Part shown: piece after piece, positions 1 through 9,447 of the stretch | Layout: the number at the start of each line of letters is the position of its first letter | Numbering within the stretch: the stretch's first letter is position 1 | NCBI GenBank assembly: GCA_032164245.1 | Contig: JAVMKO010000006.1 | Coordinates: forward strand, 8,075,001 to 8,139,000 | Direction of reading: 5' to 3' | Source: Sternotherus odoratus | Taxonomy: Eukaryota; Chordata; Testudines; Kinosternidae | Length of the DNA: 64,000 nucleotides | The notes under the pieces: generated by a model | What the model was told of the DNA's origin: nothing | Database searches by the model: none | Seen by the model: only the letters and a program-made list of their open reading frames with translations | Translations under genes and position numbers: made by a program

Positions 1-1245
1 ACTGCCTCCACGTCTGCTTTTGTTGTTTCTGTTGTTTCTTTTTTACCCTGACAGCAAACCTATAAACTGGATAGAACCTCAAAACACACAATTCAAATGT
101 CTGTTATAATGATTCCCTGATCTATGTTTTACTTTTTACAATATATGCTAAAAATTAACTTTAGCAACCTCCCAAGGAACTAGTGAAAGCCTGAGTGGTG
201 GGCCTTTAGCGAACGGTGAAACAAAATAAGGCCACAGGACCTAGAAATACAGTAGCTGCCTAATAAAAAATACCTATCTCATAGAGCTGGAAAGACCTTG
301 AAGGTTATCAAGTTCAGTCCCCTACCTACACTAACAGGACCAAATACTGTCCCGACAGATTTTTTGCCGCATATCTCTAAATTGCCCCCTCAAGGATTTA
401 ACTCACAACCCTGGGTTTAGTAGGCCAATGCTCAAACCATTAAGCTTTCCCTTCCCCCTCAAGACAGAATGTTGCCTATTGGAGGTGGGGACCTCAGTGC
501 AAGCATCACTGGCTAGTCACCAGCAATAGAAAAAATGACCAGATATCAGATTCAAGTCATTCATTCAGTATGCAGCATAGGGTTAGATAACCACCATCCC
601 TACCAAGGAGCAAAATACCTGCTGGATAGGGCAGATCATTCCACTAGTTTGAAATGAAGTTTGCCCCTCAAGCAATGAGCTGTATCCACACTGCAGAATG
701 ACAGGGCTTGTACCCAAGTCAAAGTGGGACTTGGCCTGTGACCCACCCACCCCCAGCACGGTCCTAGAATCAGGGTTCTTTGTGCTCACAGACCCAAATC
801 CAACTGATTTGTGTGTGGATGGTGGAGAAACTTGGCTCTAACCTGAGTCAGAGGCAAGGCTTAATATGCAGTGTAGACGTACTCTAAAGACTTCCCTGCT
901 GGCCACTGACTACTCCTGGAACCTTCACATTAGAACAGGGTGGGGGGTAAGATGGGGAGAGATCCCCTCAGATATTGTACAGCCCTAAGACATGATTACG
1001 TTCTCCAGAGGAATGGTGTGGGGGGTTGATATATCCCCACACGCACCATGTGTAAGGTCCTGAACCCCACAACCCCGAGCAGGAGGCAAAGCCTGGGGTG
1101 GCTGGTATCTGGAAACTACTGCCTCCATTTTCTGTGTGTCAAAGGAGAGATCTGAACCCAGTCCCAAACGGGTGATCGGGCCCAGTGCTGGGGTCACAGT
1201 GAGACACCCCACAATCCTCTCTCCTGCTTTACTGCACTGCCTGGT
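1..1245. other. No gene seen; inferred WDHD1 first intron, with one SINE
   Basis: I see no exon-like open frame with splice sites here. The stretch contains the antisense SINE listed separately at 265-460 and otherwise unassigned mixed-composition sequence. It lies downstream of a minus-strand splice donor at 1801, so it is inferred to be first-intron sequence of a leftward gene, WDHD1 by synteny. I looked for a start-exon sequence on the minus strand and did not recognise one. Confidence 0.4.
265..460 (-). repeat. tRNA-derived SINE (tortoise Pol III/SINE), diverged
   Basis: Read on the minus strand, this has the turtle SINE order. A tRNA-like head comes first (A-box region near 430-455, B-box-like GAGTTAAATCC near 395-405). 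A body with the phrase GAGGGGGCAATTT follows, then a tail including CCAGCTCTATGAGA that resembles the CR1 3' end. It is more diverged than the copies at 10655 and 30760, so probably older. The family is mobilised in trans by CR1, which explains the shared tail. Confidence 0.85.
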
Positions 1246-1795
1246 GTGTGCATAGCCACACTCAACCTAATCCCCCCCACCCCACCTCTCCTCCGCATAC
1301 CCAACCCCCCCTCCCCCAACCCCCCACCCCTCCCCTCCCCCAACCTAATCCCCCACACCCAACCCCCCCACCTCTCCTCCGCATACCCAACCCCCCCTCC
1401 CCCAACCTAATCCCCCACACCCAACCCCCAACCTAATCCCCCCCACCCCACCTCTCCTCCGCATACCCAACCCCCCCTCCCCCAACCCCCCACCCCTCCC
1501 CTCCCCCAACCTAATCCCCCACACCCAACCCCCAACCTAATCCCCCACACCCAACCCCCACACCTCTCCTCCCCACACCCAGCCCCCACACCTCTCCTAC
1601 CCCAACCTAATCCCCCCCACCTCTCCTCCCCACACCCAACCCCCCCACCTCTCCTCCGCATACCCAACCCCCCCTCCCCCAACCTAAACCCCCTCCCCTC
1701 CCCCAACCTAATCCCCCACACCCAACCCCCCCACCTCCCCTACCCCAACCTAATCCCCCACACCTCTCCTCCCCACACCCAGCCCCGGGCCCGGC
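1246..1795. repeat. C-rich irregular tandem repeat beside the promoter
   Basis: About 550 bp is almost purely C, A and T on the plus strand. It is built from shuffled short modules such as CAACCTAATCCCC, CACACCCAACCCC and CACCTCTCCTCCGCATAC. The minus strand, which is the non-template strand of the inferred WDHD1 transcript, is therefore strongly G-rich with many G3-G6 runs and could form quadruplexes. Long open frames on either strand are a by-product of the composition. Confidence 0.9.
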
Positions 1796-1801
1796 ACTCA
1801 C

Positions 1802-1900
1802 CAGCCACTGTCCCGCCCGGCTCCGCTTCCCGCGCTCCCCGCCGGAGCAGCGGCGCCTGCGCGACCTGCCTCCCCCGCCCCGCGCGGCTCGGGCCTGCTG
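1802..1900 (-). other. Candidate non-coding first exon of WDHD1
   Basis: On the minus strand the sequence CAGTGGCTG is followed immediately by a consensus donor GTGAGTG (donor G at 1801) inside the CpG island. This fits a first exon of a leftward gene. WDHD1 (AND-1/Ctf4, a replisome scaffold) is the known divergent neighbour of SOCS4 in vertebrates. No WDHD1 protein sequence is visible here, so the identity is by synteny only. The 5' boundary is approximate. Confidence 0.5.
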
Positions 1901-1949
1901 CCCCCGTCAGCGCCGGGGCGGGGCCGCGCGGCGAGCCCGGCCGGGGAGG

Positions 1950-2006
1950 AAGGATGGCGGCGGCGGGCGCGCCTCAGGCCGCTGCGGAGCGGCGCTGCCC
2001 AGGCAG
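1950..2006 (+). other. Candidate non-coding exon 1 of SOCS4
   Basis: The plus strand has GCCCAGGCAG followed by the donor GTGAGG at 2007 within the CpG island. No start codon here leads into the SOCS4 reading frame, whose coding exon begins at 11566, so this would be 5' UTR. The transcription start is not determinable from sequence; the start given is the YY1-like ATGGCGGC area. Confidence 0.55.
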
Positions 2007-2090
2007 GTGAGGGGCGCGGCGCGGCGCCGAGCGGGGAGCGGGCCCGGTTCTCCCCGCCCGAGAGCCCGGTCGGCAACTCTGTACCCTGCC

Positions 2091-2345
2091 CCCCTGCCCC
2101 ACATCAACCAGCCCCCATCCTCTGCCCCACTTCTCCCCATCCCCCTGCCCCACATCAACCAGCCCCCATCCTCTGCCCCACTTCTCCCCATCCCCCTGCC
2201 CCACATCAACCAGCCCCCATCCTCTGCCCCACTTCTCCCCATCCCCCTGCCCCACATCAACCAGCCCCCATCCTCTGCCCCACTTCTCATCACCCTGCCC
2301 CATCACCCTGTCCCTCTGCCCCACATCAACCAGCCCCCATCAGCC
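2091..2345. repeat. 51-bp minisatellite (4 copies plus partial)
   Basis: The word ACATCAACC recurs at 2101, 2152, 2203 and 2254, giving an exact 51-bp period, with a further partial unit near 2323. The unit is pyrimidine-rich on the plus strand. Because 51 is divisible by three and stop codons are rare in this composition, long open frames run through it. It starts within about 90 bp of the proposed SOCS4 exon 1 donor, so it lies in intron 1. Confidence 0.92.
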
Positions 2346-3927
2346 TACCCCCATCCTCTGCCCCACATCACCTTGTCCTCCCTCTGCCCCACTTCTCCCC
2401 ATCCCCCTGCTCTTCTCCTCTGCCCCACAACACCCTGCGCCACTTCTCCCCATCCCCCCGCCCCCATCCCCCTGCCCCTCTGCCCCACTTCTCATCACCC
2501 TGCCCCCATCACCCTGCTCTTCTCCTCTGCCCCACTTCTCCCCATCAGCCTGCTCTTCTTCTCTTCTCCTCTGCCCCACTTCTCATCACCCTGCTCTTCT
2601 CCTCTGCCCCACTTCTCCCCATCACCCTGCTCTTCTTCTCTTCTCCTCTGCCCCACTTCTCCCCGTCACCCTGCTCTTCTTCTCTTCCCTCTGCCCCCCA
2701 TCAGCCTGTTCCTCCCTCTGCCCCACTTCTCATCACCCTACCCCCATCAGCCTGCTCTTCTCCTCTGCCCCACTTCTCCCCATCACCCTGCTCTTCTTGT
2801 CTTTCCTCTGCCCCCCCATCACCCTGCTCTTCTCCTCTGCCCCACTTCTCCCCATCAGCCTGCTCTTCTTCTCTTCTCCTCTGCCCCACTTCTCATCACC
2901 CTGCTCTTCTCCTCTGCCCCACTTCTCCCCATCACCCTGCTCTTCTTCTCTTCTCCTCTGCCCCACTTCTCCCCGTCACCCTGCTCTTCTTCTCTTCCCT
3001 CTGCCCCCCATCAGCCTGTTCCTCCCTCTGCTCCACTTCTCATCACCCTACCCCCATCAGCCTGCTCTTCTCCTCTGCCCCACTTCTCCCCATCACCCTG
3101 CTCTTCTTGTCTTCCCTCTGCCCCCCCCCCCCCCATCACCCTGCTCTTCTCCTCTGGCCCACTTCTCATCACCCTGCTCTTCTCCTCTTCCCCCATCACC
3201 CTGCCCTTCTTCTCTTCCCCTTGCCCCACTCCCCCTCCCTCTGTCCCACATCTCTTCATCAGCCTGCCCTTCTCCTCTTTTCCCTGCCCCACTTCCCCTT
3301 CCTCTGCCCCTCCCCCATCAGACTGCCCTTCTCCTCTTCCCCACTGCTCCTGCCCCTCATCATTAGCCTGCCCCTCATCAGCCTGCTCCTCCCTCTGTCC
3401 CTCTCCCCCTCATCAGCCTGCCCTTCCCCCTTCCTTGTACCCCACTGCTCCTCTCTCCTCTTCCCCTGTCCTCTGCCTTTTCTCCCTGCTCCACCTGCCC
3501 TTCTCCTCTTCCTTCTCCCCACTCTCCCTTCTTCCTCCTGCCCCCTGCTCCCCAACTTCTCCCACCCCAGGCTGCTTCACTGTTCCTCCTGTCCAAGCCT
3601 CCTCCTACCCTTCCATTCTCCCCTTCCTTCTGCCCCAACTGTCTGTCTCCCTCCTTTGCCTCCTCTCTTCCTGACCTAGCCTCTCACTCCCCCTCCCTCC
3701 TCTTCCTTGTGTCCCCCCTGTGCTCTCAGCCCTCCCCCTCCTTTTCCCCTCCCTGCTCCACACTCCCATTACTCCTCCTGCCTCTCCCATTTTCTGTCAG
3801 GCCCCTCGCTCCTCTTGTCTCCGTTCTCTCTTCTCCAAACCATGCATAATCTTCCTCCCTCTAATCTCCTCTTCCTCTCTCCCCACGCCTCCTCTGTCAT
3901 TCCCTCTTTCCCTTGCCACCCATCCAG
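2346..3927. repeat. Long pyrimidine tract in SOCS4 intron 1, with a 310-bp higher-order repeat
   Basis: About 1.6 kb is nearly all C and T on the plus strand, made of modules such as CTGCTCTTCTCC and CTGCCCCACTTCTC. A higher-order duplication of 310 bp is visible: ACCCTGCTCT recurs at 2511 and 2821, and CAGCCTGTTCCTCCC recurs at 2703 and 3013 with matching intervening order. The tract decays into less regular CT-rich sequence towards 3900. A C15 run lies at 3120-3134. It runs straight into a candidate splice acceptor at 3927. Confidence 0.88.
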
Positions 3928-4052
3928 CTGTTCAGTTAATCCAGTCTATCTTTGTGTCTGGTGAGTGTTATCTGCTGCTGCTTGACATGAGGTCGGGCTC
4001 TGAGATTCCCACCTGCATATGCCCCTTGTAAGGGCTCTGCTGGGAGCAGCAG
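3928..4052 (+). other. Candidate non-coding exon 2 of SOCS4
   Basis: A strong acceptor, CCACCCATCCAG ending at 3927, sits at the end of the pyrimidine tract. A consensus donor GCAG followed by GTAAGTA lies at 4053, and a second possible donor, CTG followed by GTGAGTG, at 3960. No reading frame here joins SOCS4 coding sequence, so it could only be 5' UTR. Splicing to the coding exon at 11566 is inferred. Confidence 0.4.
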
Positions 4053-4059
4053 GTAAGTA

Positions 4060-5260
4060 ATGTTGGCTGCATTTGCATTAGGACAATGCTATTCTTTTAT
4101 ATATGGCTCACAAGCAGCTAAAAGAGAAGGGATCAAAGCTTTGATCAGTTCACATGTTCTAGCATGTGCCTTAAAATATCGTGGGATGCTGGGTTTTTAA
4201 TACTGCTCAGAACAGACTGGTGAGAGAAGCTAGTGTTTAGAAATAAGTATGCATAAATCTATGCTTCGTTTCAAATATGCATTGTTTTCCATTTATGATC
4301 TTTCAGGGTGGTCCTAAAGGAGCAGTTATTTAGGTTTTTAAATAGTTTTAAGCCAAACTTTTAATAGTGGGGTTGTATCTCATTCATGGAGTTAAAGCTC
4401 TTGTATCTCATTCATGGAGTTAAAGCTCTTGTATCTCATTCATGGAGTGAAAGCTCTACAATGTACATAAGGATAAGTAATGGTGTTTTCCTTCTGTTGT
4501 TATTTCCAGAGAGTCAGGTATTAAATGCCTATGATTTTGTAAGCCTTGGGGAGACACAACAGTATTTTGAGGACACATTCCCTCTTTTCTCATACTATTG
4601 TCTTCCTGAAGAGGAGAATAACAGGAAATTGAGCTTGTCCTCCTAAGTATTTTGGTGCAGGTTTGTTGCTGTAAATAGTTGTGATGTCTACAAAAGCAGT
4701 TAAAATAAATGTTGATGTCTTATAGCCTGTGTTTGCAGAACACAAGAACATATTTTGAGTTTCATGCTGACTTACATAGTCATTTTTACTAAAATAGACT
4801 CTCTCAGAGTACATTGACATATTTTTGTAAACACAAGTAGCCGTCTTACACTATTCTGAGTGATGCTGCTGTTATAATTTTTAGCTATAAAACTTGACTG
4901 TACGGGTCAAACCTGCAGTGTTTTGTTGGTGGTTTAAAAAAAAAGTTGGCCCTGCAAGCACATTTGGTCCTTTACAGCCATCATTCATTAATATTCATTT
5001 TTAAAATTGAACTAATATTTCCCTTTGTGTTCTTAACTCCTCCATTTTCAATGAAATTGTGGGAAGCTTCAGTTAAAGAACACAATCCTGCAATCCTTGT
5101 TCAGGTATCATTTCCTATTGATGTTGGCAGGTATTGAATAAAGAGTGCAAAATCATTGTGGGTTCATTCTCACAGTCATGAGAGACTAATCTGTTACTAT
5201 CCTATCACTAGAGGTATCTCACTGATGCTTATGATGAATATACAGTTGTAGTTAAATGAA
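4060..5260. other. SOCS4 intron, no gene seen
   Basis: This is AT-rich unique-looking intronic sequence. It holds a 16-bp palindrome GATCAAAGCTTTGATC at 4131-4146 and a three-copy 28-bp tandem repeat at 4373-4456. I see no supported exon or RNA gene. Confidence 0.6.
4373..4456. repeat. 28-bp tandem repeat, three copies
   Basis: Units starting TTGTATCTCATTCATGG begin at 4373, 4401 and 4429, a period of 28 bp. Copies one and two are identical; copy three ends GAGTGAAAGCTC instead of GAGTTAAAGCTC. Confidence 0.95.
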
Positions 5261-5261
5261 T

Positions 5262-5560
5262 AAGCGACAAAGAGTCTTGTAGCACCTTATAGACTAACAG
5301 ATTTTAGGGTTCATGAGCTTTCATGGGCTAAGACCCACTTCATCAGATGAATGTTGTGGAAATCTCCAGAGGCAGGTATAAATATACAGGCAAGAAAGCA
5401 AGGTAAATTCATTGGGGGGTGGGAAAGCCCACTTCCGGCCGGTGATCTGGAGGTGTGAATGCCCAGAGAGGAGAAACTGCTTTTGTAATTGGTGAGCCAT
5501 TCACAGCTAATACGTAAACCAATAGGCTTATTACTTTGAAACACTGTATTCAGCAGTAAA
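5262..5560 (-). mobile_element. Penelope-like element 3' end with hammerhead-like core
   Basis: Read on the minus strand, the right-hand part carries the turtle PLE terminal phrases CTGATGAAGTGGG, CATGAAAGCTC, TGTTAGTCTATAAGGTGC and TACAAGACTC. The part at 5350-5550 still reads as a decayed coding tail. PLE ends of this type are known to contain hammerhead ribozymes. Both core boxes are present here: CTGATGA (plus strand 5340-5346) and GAAA (5319-5322). The left boundary near 5262 is the element 3' end; the other boundary is approximate and probably a 5' truncation. Confidence 0.7.
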
Positions 5561-6239
5561 GGTGCAATACAGTTTTATTTCTTTAAGGACCAAAAAAAAA
5601 AAGGTTTGTCTTAAAATCACAACCGTATCTGAAATAAGAAAACAGATCTCTGTTTTCCCTTCCTGTACCTTTAACAATATGGCCTATTTTATTCATGCTT
5701 CCCAGAAAAATTGCTTATAGGCTAAAATCTTTTATGTCCAGTTTTACTCTGCAGTTGCATTATCAGTGCCTGGCGGAGGGAAATAATTCTTGTATTGGAA
5801 CTGTTATTGGGCCCTTTGTAATAGTCACATCATTAGTGCTTTCATGTTTGAGTCAGAGACCGTATTAGACTCTAGGCTTCCTTTATAGTTTTTATTTTTT
5901 AGTATTCTCAGCTCTCATTATGGAACCTTGTAGAAGCTGTGCAAAGACATGGTTTTCAGTGGGATTATGGGAAATATGTTTTCTAACAAATTATTATAGT
6001 AGGAACTCCTAATCAGGTGAGTGGGATGGTAGAACTACTCTCTTCAACTCATAAATTTCTTATGGGGGCTGAGGGAAATTCATGTCAAATGTTTTAAAAC
6101 AATTCAGTAGTCTTATGCATAGCATCTTTCATAAACGTTTTAATACTTTCATCTAAAATACTTTATACTGTAAAGGGTGCTGTAAGTACAAAATCAGGTT
6201 ACAGCTAATCTTGCTGAAGATGAATCCGTATAAGATGAT
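5561..6239. other. SOCS4 intron, no feature seen
   Basis: AT-rich intronic sequence with a short A-run near 5592-5602. I see no exon, repeat family or RNA gene that I can support. Confidence 0.5.
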
Positions 6240-6838
6240 GTTAGGTTAGGAAAGCCACCAGAAGATGTGGCGATAATTGTGTCTGTTCTTTGGGGGGCAA
6301 TATGGGGGTATTACTGGATCCTCAGCTGCTATTTAAAATATTGTCTAGCAGTAGTTTTTCTATTAAGGCTTGTTTCATCTTTGCTTGGCCAAGAGGGTGC
6401 AACCATCTTATTCCAGACCTTACTACCATCATCTATGCATTTGTTGTCCGAGTATTAGATTATTGCAGGGCACACTACACAGCGCTACACTTTAAATCTA
6501 CCTCCATGCTGAAGCTTGTGCAGATTGCTGTAACTGACTTTTCTTAATTGGTGTAAACTTGCTGGGAGCATGATAGCAGTGCTCCATGATTTGCAGTGCC
6601 GGCCTGTTTGGTTTCTGTGTGGAATTTAAAGGCTTGGTCTTGCTCTATAAGGCCCTGAATGTCTTGGTACCTGCCTCCTTGAGATACAGCTTCTCTCCCT
6701 GTGCCATTTGGCCATTGCTGTTTAGTCTGCAGAGGCACTTCTTTGGGGAGCTCCTTGAGTATAAAAGAGAAGGAACTTCTGATAGGGCATTTTGCAGAGT
6801 AGTCCTGAACTTTGGAACCTACTTCCCATACACATGCA
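6240..6838 (+). mobile_element. L2-type LINE fossil (reverse transcriptase C-terminal part)
   Basis: Plus-strand translation in shifting frames recalls the L2 reverse transcriptase tail: LGVLLDPQL near 6300, FVVRVLDYCRAHYTAL near 6440-6485, LVQIAVTDFS near 6515-6545, then LVLLYKALNVLVPASLR near 6633-6685 and SDRAFCRVVLNFGTYF near 6780-6830. Several frameshifts and stops show it is long dead. A Tigger-type element begins immediately after, at 6843. L2 copies are ancient in amniotes. Confidence 0.75.
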
Positions 6839-6842
6839 TATA

Positions 6843-7330
6843 CAGTAAACCCTCGATTTAACGGACCTCGATTTAACGGACTTTGGATGCAACGGACAAA
6901 ATTTCTGAGCAAGTCTGATGCATTCCTGATCCATTTCTGGCGGGCTGGCTGCCGGCTCCCGGCTGCCGCCCGGGTCACGGCAACGGGCGGACTGGCTGCC
7001 GGCTCCCGGCTGCTGCCCGGGTCACAGCAGCGGGCGGACTGGCTGCCGGCTCCCGGCTGCCGCCCGGGTCACAGCAGCGGGCAGACTGGCTGCCAGCTCC
7101 CGGCTGCCGCGCGGGTCCACACAGCGGGCGGGCTGGCTGGCTGCCAGCTCCCGGCTGCCACCCGGGTCCCAGCAGCAGGCGGGCTGCGGAGCTGCCGCCC
7201 CGACCCTGTGGCGGGCAGGCTGCTGCTCCGACAGCTCTTTTTATTATTATTATTATTATTAAATAACGGACTTTTTGATTTAACGGACACCCCCTCGCCC
7301 GAATTAGTCCGTTAAATGGAGGTTTTACTG
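6843..7330. mobile_element. Non-autonomous Tigger/pogo-type element with a GC-rich tandem core
   Basis: The terminal inverted repeats are clear: CAGTAAACCCTCGATTTAAC at the left and the complement of CAGTAAAACCTCCATTTAAC at the right. A TA dinucleotide flanks both sides (6841-6842, 7331-7332), the mariner-superfamily TSD. The left end has a local duplication of CTCGATTTAACGGAC. The interior at 6945-7190 is a 47-bp GC-rich tandem array, followed by an ATT trinucleotide run at about 7230-7260. There is no transposase. Confidence 0.9.
6945..7192. repeat. 47-bp GC-rich tandem array inside the Tigger element
   Basis: GGCTGCC starts recur at 6994, 7041, 7088 and 7139 (periods 47, 47 and 51), with a first copy near 6947, about five units in all. 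Each contains CTCCCGGCTGCC and a CGGGTC word. The 51-bp step comes from a GGCT duplication. Confidence 0.9.
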
Positions 7331-7332
7331 TA

Positions 7333-8190
7333 ATCACATGGAAACTAACAACTTGATTAGAAAGGTTTTGGAGGGATTTGCAGTGGAGTGCAGACAAACA
7401 TTCATGGTGACTGTAGAAAAAAAATATTTTAGTACAGCATCACTCAAGTTATTCAGAACAAGACTTCCCTGTGTTTGCAATGGCCCTGATCCTACTGCTT
7501 CTGAAATCTGGGGGGGGGTTGCCATTGACTTCAGCACACAGGATCAGGCTCTATCTCTTTGATATTTTCAATGGTTGGTGATTGTTGCCTACTGTCTGAA
7601 TGGGGGCAGCATTTTCATTGTATAAATGCATCTGCTAGAAGATGTTGCTTTTAGTTGAGATCCTGAAGTTTGCCACGACAGTGTAGCAGTGACCCTGTAG
7701 GGATTTTAAAGCTATGATGATGTCTGATAACCAGAATCCAGTGGCCTGACATGAACCCTGTTTTATGTGTGTTATTTTATCTTGTCATTTATTTAAGACT
7801 TTTGTCCGCTGTATCTGCTTTGAACGTGCCTAAGGTATATCCACTTTACAAGAAAGCCTCAGTGGACAGGAGACTCTCATCTTATGTGTATAATTATCTG
7901 TCAGTTATTGTGTCTATTCATCTTTGTAAATGTGAAATTCTCAGAGCTGACGTGCATAACTTGGTATACTGGATAGCTTCTTCATTTAACGTTGCCCGGT
8001 AGGTAAAAGTATACCCTCTAACTCTGCTGCCTTTCTCTTTCTGTGGTTGCATTTCAGTCACCAATGCAAGTACACCTACATGGCATTATTTGGTTAGAAA
8101 GTCTTCAGTTTATGGATAGGGTAGTTAAGTGTACAGTACCTATCCAAAGTACTTACATGACCCCAATCACTATAATATCTGAGCACCTCA
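7333..8190. other. SOCS4 intron, no gene seen
   Basis: Intronic sequence. A short motif pair near 7482-7550 (CCCTGATCCTAC and its loose complement ACAGGATCAGGC) resembles a common palindromic interspersed repeat of reptiles, but I cannot bound it. Confidence 0.4.
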
Positions 8191-8740
8191 GAATCTTTAA
8201 AGTAGTTATCCTCACAATGTCCCTGTGACTTTGTTGTTAACCTAATTTTGTAAATAGAGAACTAAGGCCTTGTCTGGGCTAGAAAATTAGATCAGTTTAA
8301 CTATGTTGGACAGGGATGTGAAAAATCCACATCCCTGAGCAGGGTAGTTAAAACCGACCATAAGTCCCCATGTAGACAGAACTAGGTCAACCAAAGAATT
8401 ATTCGATCAACCCAGCTACTGCCATTTGGGGAGGTGGATTACCAACGCTGACAGGAGAATACCTCTGTTGGTGTAGGAAGTGTCTACACTGAAGCACTGC
8501 AGTGATGCAGCTCTGCCGCTGTAGTGTTATGAGTGTAGACAAGCCCTGAGGCATGCAGAGACTGAGGGCCAGTGTTTTTTAAAAAAGGTATTTAGGCACC
8601 TAACTTCAGTTGATTTTAATGGGATTTAGTGGCTTTCTCAACTTAACACAGGAAGTATGTATAGAGCTGAGAACTGAATTTGAGTCTCCCAGATCCCCAG
8701 CTAGCCATTGCACCATCCTTTCTATCCTTTTATCAGGCTA
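8191..8740 (-). repeat. Old MIR/L2-like repeat, split by a MITE
   Basis: Sequence on both sides of the MITE at 8266-8546 recalls the antisense of a MIR/L2-like repeat: ATTTTGTAAATAGAGAACTAA before it, then GAGGCATGCAGAGACTGAGG and CTGAATTTGAGTCTCCCAG after it. Removing the MITE brings the two halves together in the expected order. Family assignment is from recalled motifs and is uncertain. Confidence 0.45.
8266..8546. mobile_element. PIF/Harbinger-like MITE
   Basis: The ends are GGCCTTGTCTGGGCTAG and the complement of GGGCTTGTCTACACTC. The flanking triplets are TAA (8263-8265) and TGA (8547-8549), fitting a decayed three-base TSD. The 281-bp interior has no coding capacity. The GTCTACACT-type end is shared with several other elements in this window (44990, 47520, 58674). 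Confidence 0.65.
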
Positions 8741-9170
8741 AGTTCTGATCTGGTTTTGAGAGGCTGCAGCTCCAGGTACTCTTGTATAGTCATATTTTGA
8801 GTAGTAATTGGCTTTCTAATTGGCCTGACAAAATTAGTCTCCAGCAGCAGATGAAACTGGGAAAATATTCTCTTTGGAGCAGGGCAGCCTTTTCATTATG
8901 TGTATCTACAGTGCCTACCATGACAGGAGCCTGATCCCTGTTTGGACCTTCGAGACACTACTGAAGTACAAATGCTAATTATTCATCTTGTATTTTATAT
9001 GGATGTAAATGAAAACTGGGCCAATGAATTTATTAAACTTATTCTCTCGACCTGTAGTTCCCATTCTCGAATGCTAGATATTGTTGAGTTTTAATCATCA
9101 AGAGTGCTCTAATTGAATACTTTTCATAAACTTCTGGTACTTCCTGTATATTTCCCCTACTCAACATAAG

Positions 9171-9447
9171 AAGTATGTCTATACAGCAACTGGGAGTGAG
9201 CCTTCCAGACTGAGTAGACAGGGTGGGGTGAGTGTGCTAAAAATAGCTGTGTGGATGTTGAGGCATCACTGGCAGCTCAGGTTTGCCACCTGAGCTTGGA
9301 CCCAGGAGGTAGGGTGGGTTTGAGCTCCAGCGGTTGGGCTGAGCCTCGTCCAGTGCTGTAGTGTTTACACAACTATTTTTAGTGCACTAGTGCAAGCCCT
9401 GCTGTCATATATCTGTCTACCCAGGCTGCAAAGTCTATACTATGCCT
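9171..9447. mobile_element. Probable MITE of the GTCTATAC-end type
   Basis: The ends AGTATGTCTATACAGC and the complement of GGCATAGTATAGACTTTGC are imperfectly inverted. The inside is non-coding. Boundaries are approximate and no clean TSD was found. Confidence 0.45.

Larger units (their letters stand above)
1796..2080. promoter_or_regulatory. CpG-island bidirectional promoter (WDHD1 / SOCS4)
   Basis: This CpG-dense block has splice donors pointing outward on both strands: GTGAGT on the minus strand at 1801, and GTGAGG on the plus strand at 2007. Visible motifs include an E2F-like TTCCCGCGC at 1827-1835, an NRF1-like GGCGCCTGCGCGA near 1852, GC boxes, and a YY1-like GGATGGCGGC at 1952-1961. 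No TATA box is seen. An E2F-type site would suit WDHD1, which acts in DNA replication. The divergent WDHD1/SOCS4 arrangement is established for human; here it is inferred from position. Confidence 0.8.

Noticed and set aside
1246..1795. Interstitial telomere repeat (CCTAA/TTAGG words)
   Set aside because: The words are irregular and not the vertebrate (TTAGGG)n; they belong to a local C-rich repeat.
2007..3674. 555-codon open frame rich in Pro, Ser and Leu on the plus strand
   Set aside because: The tract is C/T-rich and minisatellite-based, so stop codons are rare in every frame; several overlapping frames are open on both strands. It lies within the inferred SOCS4 intron and has no domain.
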